A stretch of DNA of 64,000 nt from Anagrus nilaparvatae (GCA_022575985.1 JAKSXM010000137.1:24136001-24200000), one strand, 5' to 3'. Counted from the stretch's first letter, positions 13,501-27,574 are shown. Notes: a model not told the origin generated them from the letters alone. Numbers and translations are program-made.

Positions 13501-16500
13501 TTTAATTAAGCAAAATAGTTATCGATTAATTATTTATTTTGAATTACGTAACGCAATGAATGTTTGCTCCGACTGTTGACACTTCGCACACACATTTACT
13601 AAATAAGTTTAAAGATCAAGAGAGCAAAGCGGAGAGAAAAAAAAAACTCGTTACGTCAGTCAAGAGTCTTTTACGTTTTCGCGCTGTCGATTTAACCCTC
13701 ATTAACAATAAAGGCTGTTTCGCACTCGTATATTTATACAGAGAGTTAAAGCTGCGGTTCTCTTAATTTACTTAAGTCTTTTTGCCAAAGCATTTTCAAA
13801 GTTTGTTGTATACAAGCGAGTGCGATATAGTCAATGAAAATTCGTTCGGAACGAGAGGAGGAAATTGAAATTGTATAATTGTCGAGTGCGAGGATATTGT
13901 GGTAAAGGTGCGACACACGTTCTATGGTCAATGGCAATCGACAAAGCTTTGATCTCAATTATGCACTTTGAACTTGCGAGCATTTATTCGATATTTACTT
14001 TTCTAACAATGTTGCGTGCTCATTAAAAAAATGGTGAAAAAAAAAAAGAATTTTTACAAAGTAAATAATTATTGTTTCCCGGTGAGTTCATTGAGGAGCC
14101 GGTGGAAAATATAATCGTGGTTGCAGGTGCTATTGAAATTTTCTGAACAATGACATTTTAATTAAAAGCTTTTTACATATTTCAACTTAATATACAAACG
14201 TGTTTTTCTATAACACGCTGTATAAAACAATCGATCTCGAATAATTTGACATTATTTTTTTCCATTTTAATTAAAAACAAAAAGAGAAAAAAAATATTTA
14301 CAAATATAGGCTCGAGAAATGTATAATTTTGGAGGAAAATAAAGAAGCTTTTCCAAGTTATAGAGTAACGATCCCTTGGGATACATCTTTGTATACAGTA
14401 GTTGAGTTCACGGCTTGTTTCCTCAATATCGTCCTTTTAAAAACTCATTCCGACAGCTGCTATACGCAATATAAACTCGAGAAACGTCGATTTTTTTATT
14501 TGAAACTGATTTCGATAATAGTTAATATTTTATCATTCGAATAAAAATTTAAAATAACATAAAAGTAGCATAAATTTTGGCCGCGTTTTACCGCGATATT
14601 TTACCTGTCGAGACTAAAGTGCGCCTTCTCCGTCTGATTCTGATTCATTTTCCTGAAGCGACTCCGTGCTTTTTATACTCGCTGCTATTACTCAAGAGGA
14701 CAATGAGACGCGTACGCGCTGTTTCGTATACATTTGTTTAAATTTTTTACGTTTTCACGGTTTTTTATTATATTCTGATGGATGATACGGAAGGTGCCTT
14801 GGAATTTTAAGGTTATATTTCACAAGGCAAATGTCCCGAAAAAAAAGCAGAGAAAATAGAAAAACGTAAAAAGTATAATAGTAATATAAATTTTGATATT
14901 AAGCAAGTTTAAAATGACTTTTGTGTATGGAGAAATATTAAATAAATATCATTTGCATGTAAACATAAAGTTTTTGCGGTTAATTTGCTTTTTGGTTGAA
15001 GATATGACGAGGAAGATTCAGTTTCATCTAGGGGATTATATACGAAAATTATACAAAACCGCTTGTTATAGTTTTGCCTAAAACAATTTTCACCACATAA
15101 ACTCCTTAGTTTGTATAAATTGTTTTTAATCGTTTGTTGTAGAGTTGAACTGGTATAATAAAGTCCTGGAAAATTAAAGAAAGGCAATAGCAATAAATAG
15201 AAATGTTTTGACAAGCCAGAACACAATGGATATTTTGTAATTCGATATTATTTTATTTTCTCACCAGACAGATATAACGCAATTTTTATCTTTTTTGACG
15301 CCCCCGCAATTTATAATTTATCTAACTTCATTAATAATTTCAATTTTTTTTTTTTTTAATATCAAAACGCAGAGGATAAAAAAAATTTATGCTTTATATA
15401 AATCAGCGCGAGTTATGTGTACATAAAGATGCATAAGACCCATCGGTTTTTTTTCCTATTGTTGTATCCACGTGTAATACGATTCGCCGCTTACCCATAA
15501 GTTTTCATTGTTCAAAAGCTATGAAATAAAAAAAAATTTATTTATATTTTAAACAAGTCGTTTTTGTTCGAAAATCCTATTAACTCTACGTACTCGTTGG
15601 TAATGTGTTTTAATTTATTACCAAGTGCGTGTAAGTCTTCGAATGTATGCGTTACTATCTTTTTTTTGTTAAAACAATGATAGTAGGAGGTAACTTTATT
15701 GTTTTTGATAAAATACTCATTAAGTATTTATGAATATATAGGTTTATGGCTTTGTTTTTCAACCGAAAAATCTATATGTTGGATTAAGTAATAAAAATTT
15801 CAGTAAACTTTATTATTTTTTTCTCCTAGCAAAATTTTTTTCGTTAATCTGTTTGTTTTTAACTTTTAATTTATTACACAAGGCCTTTCGAATATAGAAA
15901 TCCCATGCTCTTTTTTTTTATCACTACCATAAAGAATTTATGACTTTATTCTCTGTAAAAAAATATTTCCATTAACGATCTGATTTTTCTAATCTTTTTT
16001 AATTCAATAAATATTAAGTTAATTAAAATTTTCAAACAATTTTTCGTATTAAAAATGCAAATATCAGTTTTAATTGTTTTTTGAACTTTGTTGAGATATC
16101 GAGGAAGAAAGGAAAGAATAAAAATGAATTAAAAAATTTAAGGATAATCTTTGAGCGTAATATGAAATTCAAATTATTATTATTATCTAAAATTTATTCA
16201 AGATTGTCTATGATAGATTACTGTATAATGATGCCTTACATCGCGTATTACAGCTTGAGGCGAAATAATCCTAAACTAACATCTTTCGATATTCATAAAA
16301 TTCATCTTGATAATTTTAATTATAAATTCAACTCAAGGGTTTTTAAAAAGTAATTTGAATTTCAAAGTAGTTCTGAGTCTTCGATCGTCAAAGTGCAATT
16401 GATCCAATAAATTACGAGTAACAAAAAAAAAAGTAAAATTCTAGAAATGTAAATTTAAAATTTTGACGTAATTTTATTAAAAGCATAGATCATAAATTTA

Positions 16501-17084
16501 ATTTATAGGTTCCCCGTATATAAAAATATCGCTGAACGAACAGTCTTTAAAATGAATGTATTTTAAATTTTCTTTGATAAAGTTTAATGTTTCTTATGTG
16601 GGCGATTTAATATCTGGTTATATAATTATGTAGAAAAATAATTTATTGCATAAAAAGTGTAGGATCAAAGATTCAAAGGGGCACGTATAATAAAAATTAA
16701 TTTTTTTTAATTATACTTTTTTAAAGAAATACGAAATACATTAATCTGTACTATAATCTTGAAATCAATTAGCACCTAAATTAAAAATATCAAGTAGAAA
16801 GTATAATAATCCTTCTTCTGGAAAAAAAGAAATTATTAATTAAATTTATTCTACTTTTTTTCTTTCGAGATAAGAGAGGAGAGAATAAAGTATAAGACGT
16901 TTTATCAAAGAATAACAAACGAAAGCTCTGTAATTTTCCAAATGAAAATTCAAAAAAGATCCCTTTAAAACGATTAAAATTTCGAGAAAAAGCGTAAGAT
17001 CCGAGCAAATACAGAGAAGTTGAGTTCCATGCCATTAGCTAAGTACACATTAGAGTAAAATTATTAGATGATAAAGTCCCCTTA
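7561..17084. other. A+T-rich non-coding stretch, no gene recognised
   Basis: No exon-like reading frame with recognisable protein similarity was found on either strand. Slightly more G+C-rich islets occur around 13560-13960 and 14575-14760 and could be regulatory sequence or non-coding exons, but nothing in them supports a specific call. The longest frame (14909-15226, minus strand, 105 codons) shows no domain, signal peptide or homology that I recognise. Confidence 0.55.
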
Positions 17085-17260
17085 AATATAACCTCAGAGC
17101 TCAGAAGGATGGCCCCTCGGGGTAGGTTATATAAAATCCGCGAATGGTATACAATGTTGACTTGCGTTTCATTGTTCGGCGTTGCGTCTCTTGGGAGCGT
17201 AGGAATATCGCCCTGGGGTTAGCTGTATTACTGGCTGTTTATGTCCAAACCGAGGCCAAA
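17085..17260 (+). other. G+C-richer islet with TATATAAAA and a 37-codon ORF
   Basis: This islet stands out from its A/T-rich neighbourhood. It contains TATATAAAA at 17128-17136 and a small open frame at 17109-17222 that begins MAPRGRLYKIREW and ends at TAG. The frame overlaps the TATA-like motif, so the two cannot both be used for one simple transcript. I do not recognise the peptide. It may be an unannotated promoter, a non-coding exon, or chance; I give no function. Confidence 0.2.
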
Positions 17261-20200
17261 AAGTGTCAACTCTAAAACTATACGATAAAGAAGTTTTAAT
17301 CTGTGGAGAATTCGTTGATGTAATTAGAACTTTATAGTTGGTTCGAAATAAGAGATAGCTATTTATCGAGAGTTTATTTGTTTTCAAACTTCTCTTTCAA
17401 TATGTATTAGTAATTAAATATTCAAGAGGTCAGCGCTTACTTTAAATGCAAGAAACGAACAACCATCGCATTGGGTTCAATTTGTTTTTATTAAATTCGT
17501 TTTTTATAATTTATTATTATTCCGACCATTTCCGGCTGTGCTATAAATTTTGACCTTTTAAAAATAATAACTCGTAAATATAGAATACTCGAGTCAACTT
17601 GAAGATAGTCCCTAGCACTTATAGAAACGCCCACGCATACATAAAGAAAGAAAGAGAGAGAAGAAAACATGACGTAATCACCGACCACAACTCACGCGGA
17701 TACATAAATGCGAAAAAGATCCCTCGAGACGTAAATGACTTTAAAGATACTGAGAAAACAACAATTTTCCAAACATTTATTACACACATCTTGGGACTTT
17801 TGAATGTACAATTTATTTTCTTGTACAGTTTATTTTTTCAGAGACATTTTTTTAGGCGCGGCAATTTTAACTGAAAATTCACCGCTATCATTTGATGACT
17901 CTTTATTTCGCGCGTATGAATAAACATGAAAAAAGTTTTTTTTGCAAAACAGTAACTCATAAAATTAAACTTGCATAAAAATGCAAATTTTAATTGAAAA
18001 TTCCAGAAAACATCCAGTACGTATGTATAAATATAGTTGGAATTTTCAATTTTCAATTTTCTCCTCGTGTATAAACGAAATTTATACATTTTTTTTTTTC
18101 AATATCCTATTATAATATCCGAAACATTTTTTAACTGACTGAATTTTGTATGCATAAAAAAAAAAGCTAAAAATTTAAACCAGCACAGTTGAAATTATTA
18201 CCAAAAGATTTAACACCCTATATAACTCGAAGATTACAGCTTCTTTTTCCTTTTGAACTTGAAAAAATGTCTTTTCGCTTGTACGAATAATTGTCTACCC
18301 TTATTCGGTTTCCTTCTAGTATTCTCCGGTACATTTAAATAATTACAATCCCAAAGCGAATAATTTATAGGGACATTTACTTGATTTTAAAGCGTAATTC
18401 TATTATTATTATTATTTTTTTATTTTTCGAATAGTGTCATGGAATCGCGCCCCTATATGCAATGTCCGATAAGCCTTGATTTCGGATGAATTTGCATTTG
18501 CTTGGATGATTTAGCCAATAGTATGCGAATAAAGTACATAGATCATCACACTGATGAGATTTTATTAATGGCTCGGTGAATTTTCGATTGTTTGCTTTGA
18601 ATCATTTATTATTAATTTACGTGCAAGAACGATCGTTTCCTAAAAACAAAAATTAAAATCAAACATTTAATTATTGTTGCAATTGAATTTCTTTTTAAAT
18701 ATATTCGAGGAATTATTGTCGCACCAAATGACGGTAAAAAAAATTATTATACATTCCAGTTCGTAGCATTAGAAAATAACGTATGTTAAAGCATATGCTA
18801 AATCAATTAGCATATATTAAAATAAAAATAAAAATAATTCTTTATCTTTAATCTTCTTCGTGTCTCGATTCTCTAATAAAAAATGCCATTTTTTTATTAC
18901 TTTTTATAAAACAATATGAATTTAATTTATATATATTATTAATATAATGATAGTTTGTGTTTGCATGTGCGTGGGATTTCGAATCCGTGATGTGCAATTT
19001 AATATTTTTAGAAAAGCTAAAAGACGAAAGGATAAAAGATTGAAGAATCGAGTTAAAGTTGGGCTAATTAAAGCTTATTATCAAATGTATCATGTTTTTA
19101 GGACATCCGTATGACATTTAAAATGTAATCCGAACCATGTCATTTTCGAGTCTTTCTTCTCTCTAATAACGAGACTATTGTGTTATGATATAGTACCTGG
19201 AGCTTTTTAAACGTCAATTTCCCATCAGGATTTTTGACGTTAATATTCTTTAAAATTAAAATTAATCTATTGGATAGTTAACATTATCTAAAATGTCCAG
19301 TTAATCCTAACGGATGATATTTTTTCAAGAATTACTTTATCCCTTTTTCTCTCTCCTGGTGATTTATCTATTTTATTCAAGTGTAACTCTCTCTGTGTCT
19401 TTAACTTAAATTCCCCAAGGGTCATATGGACTTACTCAGTGGACTACTTCGTCTTTTCTTTTATTTTTCGAAAATTTTCTAAAATTTAGAAATAAAATTT
19501 AAATTTACTGCTCCTCATCCATTCGAATCTTGTGAAGATTTAAATAATCGTGTTTTTCCTAAATCTTTCTTCTAAAAAAACACAGGAAATTCATTGAATT
19601 TAATTTATTCAGAGGAACAAAATTTTACATCCCCATACAGACGAACCCTGGGGACGTGTAAAATAATATCGCCGAACATTTTCATTGTTAGACTGCTACA
19701 GGGTCCCTATAACTATTATTAGCTCGAACAAAGAAGCTGAGGAATTTTTATTTTTTCTGATTTTTTCCGAATAAGTGTCAAATAAGTTATATAATAAAAG
19801 ATGCAAATTTATGATCGTAAAAATAAGAGAAGAAAAAAAGAAATCCCTCCTACAACGTGCTCGAGTCATTATCGATTTCCTATTGGGCAAGTCGTTTGAT
19901 TGGTTGAAAAAAAATAAAAAAAGGAATCTTGAACAATTATTAGAATGCTCGGAAGGTCCTTACCAATATAGAATATTATATATAGGACTTTCTAAAAAGA
20001 ATTCTTGTATAACGGAAATTAAGACGTATGGACTTTGTGGATAGAATATTAATTGAGAGATTCTCTCATTCTTTTTTATCTTTTGTCATATAACTTTGAT
20101 TGGTGAACATGAGAAATGTTTAAACGATAAAATTATATTTGCTTAAAAAAAAAGCTAAGATTTATGTATTTTAGAAAAAATTTTATTGGTCGAACGATCG

Positions 20201-23200
20201 TAACTTCCATTTTTTTTTAAAAATATGCTAAATATTTTCCAGAAACATGAATAAAAGAACAACCTAATTTTATTATAATTTTCTTTATTTATTCCGCTTA
20301 GCATTTTTTAATCAAGTCAAACTTTAATAAAATTTTGAAAAAATCTATTTACATATTTAAGGTACTGTTGTTTTAAGTAAAGCAAAAAAATTTTAATTTC
20401 ATAAAAAGAGTAATTTTTAATATATTATTAAATTTTAGAAAAATGCTAAAATCTTGAATAAATTTATTTTTTATTTTAAGCTCCTCGAAGGAAAATAAAG
20501 AGACACGATATAAGAAATATTTACGGTCCCGACGGTACTTGATAAATTTGTTTTGCAAAAAACACTTATTTAAAATCAGGAAAAAAGTCTTTTATTTGTA
20601 CTTTTGTCACATGGGTCAATTCCTATAGTACCTTTATGTTAGAAGGGAGGAGTCGCACTCGAAGAAACTAAATATATAGACAAATTTTTTTTTCTTTTCC
20701 AGAGAGAAAAAATAAAGTCAGATAACAAGTAATCGTTGAGCTCGTTTTCTTTCTTGACTTTTATATTTATATACAAGTTGGAAAAGTAAAGAAATTCACT
20801 CCCTTGAAATGCAATAGGGAAAAATAAATCCTCAGGAGTCGACTTTCACTCTTGGACGACTCAATCATTGCTAAATAATTTATATTTTATTTTATTTACT
20901 AATTAAAATTTTACCTAACCAAGACCGCGCGTATTATGTAGAATTAGATAATTAGTTGAATTTCTATTTGACTAAAATTGTAAATTCATCATTATAATTT
21001 TGAAAATAAAAGAAAATCTATATTATTGTTACACACTCGGATAGTTTTCACTGACACATCAAAAATTTCTACATCCTAATGAATACCAGTGTAAATCATA
21101 ACCCGCAAAGTTCAAATAATTGGAATATTTTTATTATTCGGTTTAATTTTAAGCATATATGGGACAATCCGTGTGAATAAAAAACGTATATCGGTTTAAA
21201 TTTGAATGGCATAACTCTTTGTAATCAGTTTAGGTACCTCTTCTAGCGTTTTGAGAAATAGTAAAAATAATAAAATTAAAAGCCCCGTGTACATAAATTA
21301 ATTTAAATTATTCATTGTTTTAATAATTTGTTGAAATAAAATTATAGTGTATAAAAGTTTTTTATGCATCGCGGAGAAATTTATTATAAACTTTAGAATA
21401 TTGCCTGGATATATATAAAATAATTATAATTTCGAATAGAGGAAGAAAATATGTAAATTTTCTGTATTATAAAATAATTACTCTTGTATTACTTATAAAA
21501 CTCGACAATTTATTAATTAAACGTGCGCTATTATCGCGGAATGACTTTAATAACTTTAATATCAAAAGATATTATTTTTTTTAAAAGTCATGACAGTTTA
21601 AATTCTTGTATGTCAACAGGAGGAAAGTAGAAACAGAAATCATTGCTTAAATTATATTGTTCGATGGGCAAAGAAAGAAATAACGCTGACGCATTAACTT
21701 TAATCCGGACGAATCGGACATTTGGAATTGCGGTTTTTCTTTAAAGAGTCGTATCAAACTTTTTTTTAACTTTTTTACTTTTTATACGCTTTAATGATGG
21801 AAGAAAATATCACAAGTTTTTGACAAGGTCACTAAATGACTTTGCTCGCGCCTTGTGTTATAATAATAATATTATAGGTTAGTCTAAGGAGAAAAAAAGA
21901 GCTGATTCATGCGGGATAAAACTAGTTATATTTATATAAAGAAAACTTTTTTTTTCTCCAAAAAACAACTTTCTGACTGATTTTCTATTATTTTTGACAT
22001 TTCTCTCTTGAAATTCTATTATCAAATAAATGCGACATGTCTGATGAATCAATTTATCAAATAATTTAACTTTTTTTTTGTTGCTCTTCTAAGTGAAGAA
22101 AGAAGCACAAGAAATACTGTGTAATCAGTAGAAACTAGAATAGTCTCTTTTGTACGTTGAAAGCTAACAACGGATATCGGTAGATAGATAATACTCCTTA
22201 TATAATAACGCTGATGAATTATGGTTAGTGAGGTTTGTTATATACGGGCTTAAACCCTTTATATTAAATATTATATAGGACCTGCGTATATACTCGCCAA
22301 TGTCACAGACTAAAACTTCTATTATTATAATAACCAAAATATTCAAGTATCTCTCATTTATATTACAGGCTTCTATTATTACATATTCTAGATCTATTGC
22401 AATTCTGTACCAAACTAACAAATTTACGAGATTAATGGAAAAAGGAAATTTACAAATACCGACTAACTTCTATTACCTTTAATGCTATTCATTTTAAATC
22501 AACATTTACCACCACTCGGGATTCCTTCTCAAATTTTTTTTATACTTTTTCCAGGATTGATGGTATTGTAGGGGTCAATTACTTAAGTAGTGCGTCTAGA
22601 ACAAGAAGCTTTAACATTGTATTAGAGGACTTTAGATGCCAGCTTACAAATCTTTTAAGCCAGAAAGATCTATCATTAATTCTCTCAACGTATACTGATA
22701 TTAAATTAAGCACTTTTTTTTAATTCTTTACTTATATAACTTGAAAATAAAAATTTAATTTAAATAAGATTTGGGCAAATATTTGGATAAAACAGAAAGA
22801 GCTAAATTCTTGATATGAAAGAACCTTAAAGATCAGTTCTAATTTCATGCAGAAAAGCAAGTTAAAATATTTAAAAGATTTTATGAAAAATATATTTTTT
22901 TTTTAAACTATAAAATTTTGTAAGCCTCATTATAAAAAAAATAGTAAAATAAGATCATAATTTAAAAGCATTTCTTAAAAATGTAAATTTTTCACTCGAT
23001 ACTATATTGTAATGGATCTTCAATATGCCCGCAATTAATTGTATGTTTATCTTAATTCGTATATTTAAATTTAGTTAACCAATTAATTTATTGATTTTAT
23101 CAAAATCTGATATTTTAATTTGAATGTTTTATAGCTTTAATTATCTTTCTACGCTCATAATTTTGATACATCTCATTGGGAATTTAAATATAAATTAAAT

Positions 23201-25058
23201 TATGATCAGTAAACTTTAAACTGCTCTGTATCTTTAAGAGGGTAAAAGAAAAAAACAATCGAATAAAAAAAAATATAGATATAAACTCATAAATTATATT
23301 TGGAAGTGAAAAATATTGTTGAACCATGTAACCATAAAAATCCACACATTACTGATTTTTTTACGCTAGAACAGTTACTATATACTGGCGAAACTTTTCA
23401 TTGCTCTTTTTTCACGAAAATCTAAAATATAGTGCTTTTTTTTAAAAGAATTCTATTTTTCCATATGAGCTGCTGATGCAACTGAACAAAACTGGGCGGG
23501 ATCGTCATTATTTATATTATAGAGAGAAAGAAAGAAACGCTTGGCCGAAGTTTTCGTCCATCAGGGGACATTTTTGTGGTTATATGGTGTGAAGGGTTCT
23601 TCCAAGTTGAATAGTTTGTTATTTTTTTGCTTCTTATTGCGAGATCACGTTCGCATAAGGGTGTCTTGGTCCAGCAAACACGCCATTACTTCAAAGTAAA
23701 ACGGATGCCAAATAATATATATGCTCAATATACGATTGTAAATAACCGCAAGATTTTTATTTCAGCTCGTTGTAATAATAATAATAATAATAATAATAAT
23801 TCGATGGTTATAATAATACACTTCTTGAATTATAGCTTAATGAGTTTTATGATTATAATAGTAAAATAGTTAAAATTTTGAAAACTTTCTAATTATGCTG
23901 TTATAGCTAATTTGATAAGTTTGATATTGTTTCTATTAACCACTAAGTGATTAGTTTAAAGTTCGAGCTTCTTGAAACAAGCAATTTTGAATTTATAATT
24001 TGACTAGGAGTTTATTTTATTGTAAAATATCAATTTGATTGATTAAAAAGCTTAGGTATCGATTTAATTCAATATAAATTTATAAAATGAAAAAAGTTTT
24101 TTGTTTTTTTTCCGTCCATCTGTTGATACACATTAAAAAAGAGAATTATAAATAGCTGTATATTTAATAGAATTGAAGATGTGCACATACATTCAGCCGC
24201 ACTTCTGTAATTGATTTTCGCGAAATCCTGATTTATATCGGCGCCGACAAACCGACTGGGGAGTTGTGCTTCATGTACAATAATAATATACACAGTCAAC
24301 ACACATAGCAATATAGTTTATATGATCACGTTTGGATTAGTTTTAGGGGGGGTATTTATAACGATATGTTATATAACTATGTGCACACAACCCCCTGATA
24401 ATAATGCACGATCGAATTCTCACGCATACAAAACTAAATATCAAAGAAATAAAAAAAGAAATAATAATAAAGCAGCTCTGTATGCAAATTACTTTAACAA
24501 TTTATAAATCATATAAACGAGCTTTTGATTGCAGTGGAAAAAAAAATAAAGCTTTTTATTTTCTTCGATAATAAACTAGCCTTCTGTGTACATTTAACCG
24601 CAATTCTCACTTTTGTATTGATATAATAATTTGTATTCAAAAGAGGTAAATTTTACTAGTACATATATGGCACTAATTTTTCAAAAAGATACTTAATTTA
24701 ATATTTTGTTTTATATATGCGTGGATTTTTCAAACAAAAATATTTTTTACTTTGTTTTAATAAATTTTAATTTTTATGCAATTTTAATCAACAGACAAAT
24801 ATTTCTCTTTATATTTTTTTTAAACTGCTTGCAAAAGTTTGTCATTCTGTTTGCTTGTATTCAGGCATGAATTGTCCAATATGAAAATAGTTAATTTTAT
24901 TATGCCAGAAAAAATAATTTTTTTTTTTCATAACACGAATAAATATTTTACGAAAAATTCAATTATATCATTAACAAAATTTTTAATTTCACCAATCTTC
25001 CGCTGAAAAAAATTACAGTTTCTAAGCTTCCGAATAGCTGCTAAAAAAGTTCACAACT
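17261..25058. other. A+T-rich non-coding stretch, no gene recognised
   Basis: Only short shadow frames are present. A (TAA)n microsatellite lies at about 23773-23800. No splice-linked exons with recognisable similarity were seen on either strand. Confidence 0.55.
23773..23800. repeat. (TAA)n microsatellite
   Basis: About nine uninterrupted TAA units. In one frame it reads as an asparagine run, which is a by-product and not evidence of a protein. Confidence 0.9.
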
Positions 25059-25560
25059 CTACCCGACGAATTTTCGAAATATCTCTTATGATCTCCACTG
25101 ATCTTTTTAGATTTCCGGAGATCACTTTTGATTTCTGGAGATCTCCGGAGATCTCCGGAAATCTGAAGTGATCGCAAATTTCAGGTGATTTCTTTAGTTC
25201 TCTGGAGATCTCCGGAGATCTCCGGAAATCACTTTTGATCTCTGGAGATTACTGGAGATTAAAATAGATCTAAAGTAATTTCCAGAGATCACTGAGGTAA
25301 AAAAAAAAGTTAGAAAACTTTAGAAAGAATATTTAGAATCATTAAGCAAAGTTGTAAAACGATAAACTTGATTGTTTTACCTTATTTTTTGACTTTATTT
25401 AAATTTAAAAAATCAAAAATTACAGCAATAAGTTTACTAATTTTTATAATAAAAATAATTATTGGAATCGACTCAATAAGAAATACAATTAGGTAAATGA
25501 ATAAAAAAAATTAGTTATTTGATCATTAATAATTTTAATAAATATTTATAATTTTAATTA
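25059..25560 (+). repeat. Left outer arm of foldback element
   Basis: Inverted match to 27575-28078. It contains at 25080-25290 a series of GATCTCCGGA-type decamers, several of which are themselves palindromic (GGAGATCTCC), followed by an A/T-rich part shared base for base with the opposite arm with few differences. Confidence 0.85.
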
Positions 25561-26092
25561 CCAATTACCAAAAAACAGCCTATAAGTGCCTAATATAGGC
25601 TACTGCACCGTTTTTAGATAAATTAAAAATAATATTCGTATTTAACTATCTTAAAGTACTCAAAAACCAGAAGCTGTAGATAAAAATTGGTATTATTTCA
25701 TAAAAATAGCTAAAATTAGCCCAACAAGCGTGAATAATAGCCTAAGAATCCCTATTATGGGCTACCATTTTTTTTTGTATGAATAGATATGATAATTTGG
25801 TATAGAGAAAAAACATTAATGTAATATGAGGAAAATGGTAATATATTAAAAATTTTAACAAAAAATGGCAAAAAAACGTTAAAAATGACCTAAAATGGGC
25901 AATTACGCAAAATTGGACGACGTTAGGTCAAAACATCTGATTCTATAGCTAAGGGTAAAACTATAAAAGTAAATAAATTGAAAAATTTAATTATAAATGC
26001 AGAGAAAAATAACAGAACTTACGAATATAAGTAATATTTAACTTTTATACTGTAATATTTTATTTCTTTATGGTAATTTAGACTTGAAGAAT

Positions 26093-26531
26093 TACTCCAG
26101 TCAAATCCCGGGGGGGGGGGTATTCTTTGTGGCCGCCACCAGATTAGGTCTACTATAGGTTTTTTGGGTCGCTGAACACGAAAATCAGGGTCTTTTCTAT
26201 GCGCAATTGGGGCTGGACCCTTAAGTTAGCCAAAACTACCCCTAAAAGGGGTGTATTTTCAACTTTTGCTATAGCCCTCCAAGATTTGGTCTAATAAAGG
26301 TTTTTGGGGTCGCTCATCACGAATATTGAAGTTATAACTATGAAAAACTACCCCTTCACCCTTAAATTGGCCAAAACTACCCCTAAAAGGGGTGTTTTCT
26401 CTACTTTCGCTCTAGACCTCCAAGATTTGGTCTTAAAGGATTTTTTAGGTCGCTGATCACGAAAATCACGTTTTTTTCAATTAAAAATTAGGTCTTCACC
26501 CTTAAATTTGCTAAAACTACTCCTAAAAGGT
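26093..26531 (+). repeat. Inner tandem units, forward orientation
   Basis: About three units with starts near 26137, 26279 and 26419 (spacing about 140 bp). Each carries CAAGATTTGGTCT, a GGTCGCTGATCACGAAAATC-like stretch, and the small palindrome ACCCCTAAAAGGGGT. A run of about eleven G at about 26110 interrupts a segment whose mirror copy has a mixed sequence there, suggesting local G expansion. Confidence 0.8.
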
Positions 26532-26576
26532 TTGAAAGGTATAAATAAATGAATCACACATTCAAACCCTATTAGG

Positions 26577-27183
26577 GTTATACAAAAAAAACCCTATTAG
26601 ACCAAATCTTAGAAGGCTAGACCGAATATAGCGAAAGCGCCCCTTTTAGGAGTATTTTTGGCTAATATAAGGTTGAAGAGTTACGTTTTAATTGAAAAGG
26701 CGTAAATTTTTGTGATCAGTGACCCAAAAAACCCTAATAGACCAAATCTTGAAGGGCTAGAGTTAAAGTAACAAAAAAACCCCTTTTAGGGGTAGTTTTG
26801 GCTAATTTAAGGGTGAAGAGTTAAGTTTTAATTGAAGACATCGATTTTTGTGATCAGCGACCCAAAAAACCCTATTAGACCAAATCTTGAAGGGCTAGAG
26901 TGAAAGTAGCGAAAACACCCCTTTTAGGGGTAGTTTTAGCCAGTTTAAGGGTGAAGGGGTAATTTTTCATAGGTATAACTTTAGTATTCGTGATCAGCGA
27001 CCCCAAAAACCTTTATTAGACCAAATCTTGGAGGGCTAGAGTAAAAGTTAGAAAAAAAGGGTCAAGCCCAATTGCGCATAGAACCCGATTTTCGTATTCA
27101 GCGACCCAAAAAACCTTTAGTAGACCAAATCTGGTAGCGGCCACAAACAATACCACCAAAACCGTGATTTGACTGGAGTAAAT
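26577..27183 (-). repeat. Inner tandem units, inverted orientation
   Basis: Reverse-complement copies of the units at 26093-26531, with the AGACCAAATCTTG signature recurring near 26600, 26740, 26880, 27020 and 27125. Five units here against about three on the left arm means the palindrome is unequal. The last unit is shorter by roughly 35 bp, consistent with an internal deletion. Confidence 0.75.
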
Positions 27184-27224
27184 ACTATAATTTTTAAGAA
27201 TTAGCCAGATTAGTAAACAATTAT

Positions 27225-27445
27225 TTTTTTGTACTACCGGCCCGAATGTACGTATTTCCCGGACGCTGAGCGTCTGGCAAAGACGTATTTTCTCGCCACA
27301 GTCGCAAAAAAATTTTGTACAATCCTCGGCCATAAACAAAGAATGACCCAAATCGCAATTTTCCATCCTCGGCTTCGCCTCGGAAGGTAATTTACGTGCG
27401 ATTTGGGCCATTCTTTATTTTTCTGGCCTAGGACCGTAATACACT
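27225..27445 (-). mobile_element. Short inverted-repeat insertion inside the foldback element
   Basis: This segment has no counterpart in the opposite arm. It contains an imperfect hairpin in which AAAGAATGACCCAAATCGCA is answered by TGCGATTTGGGCCATTCTTT, around a G+C-rich core CCTCGGCTTCGCCTCGG. A related core occurs in the opposite orientation at about 39470-39530, so it is a dispersed repeat. It looks like a later insertion into the right arm. Confidence 0.55.
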
Positions 27446-27574
27446 ATATTTTTTTATTTTATAAATAGATGAAAAAGTACCATTTGTGGTAATAATTATT
27501 GTTATTATAAAAATAAATTCTAATTATTTGTTTATAAAAATTGTTGACTAATTTAAAATATGTCTATTAATATA

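Noticed and set aside
14909..15226. 105-codon minus-strand frame
   Set aside because: No recognisable motif, no splice-linked partner, and a composition like random A/T-rich DNA.
23627..23869. 80-codon frame with an asparagine run
   Set aside because: The run is the (TAA)n microsatellite and the frame starts at a non-ATG codon.
27016..27411. 131-codon minus-strand open frame
   Set aside because: It runs across the inverted repeat units and the short inserted element, so openness follows from repeat composition; no domain is visible.
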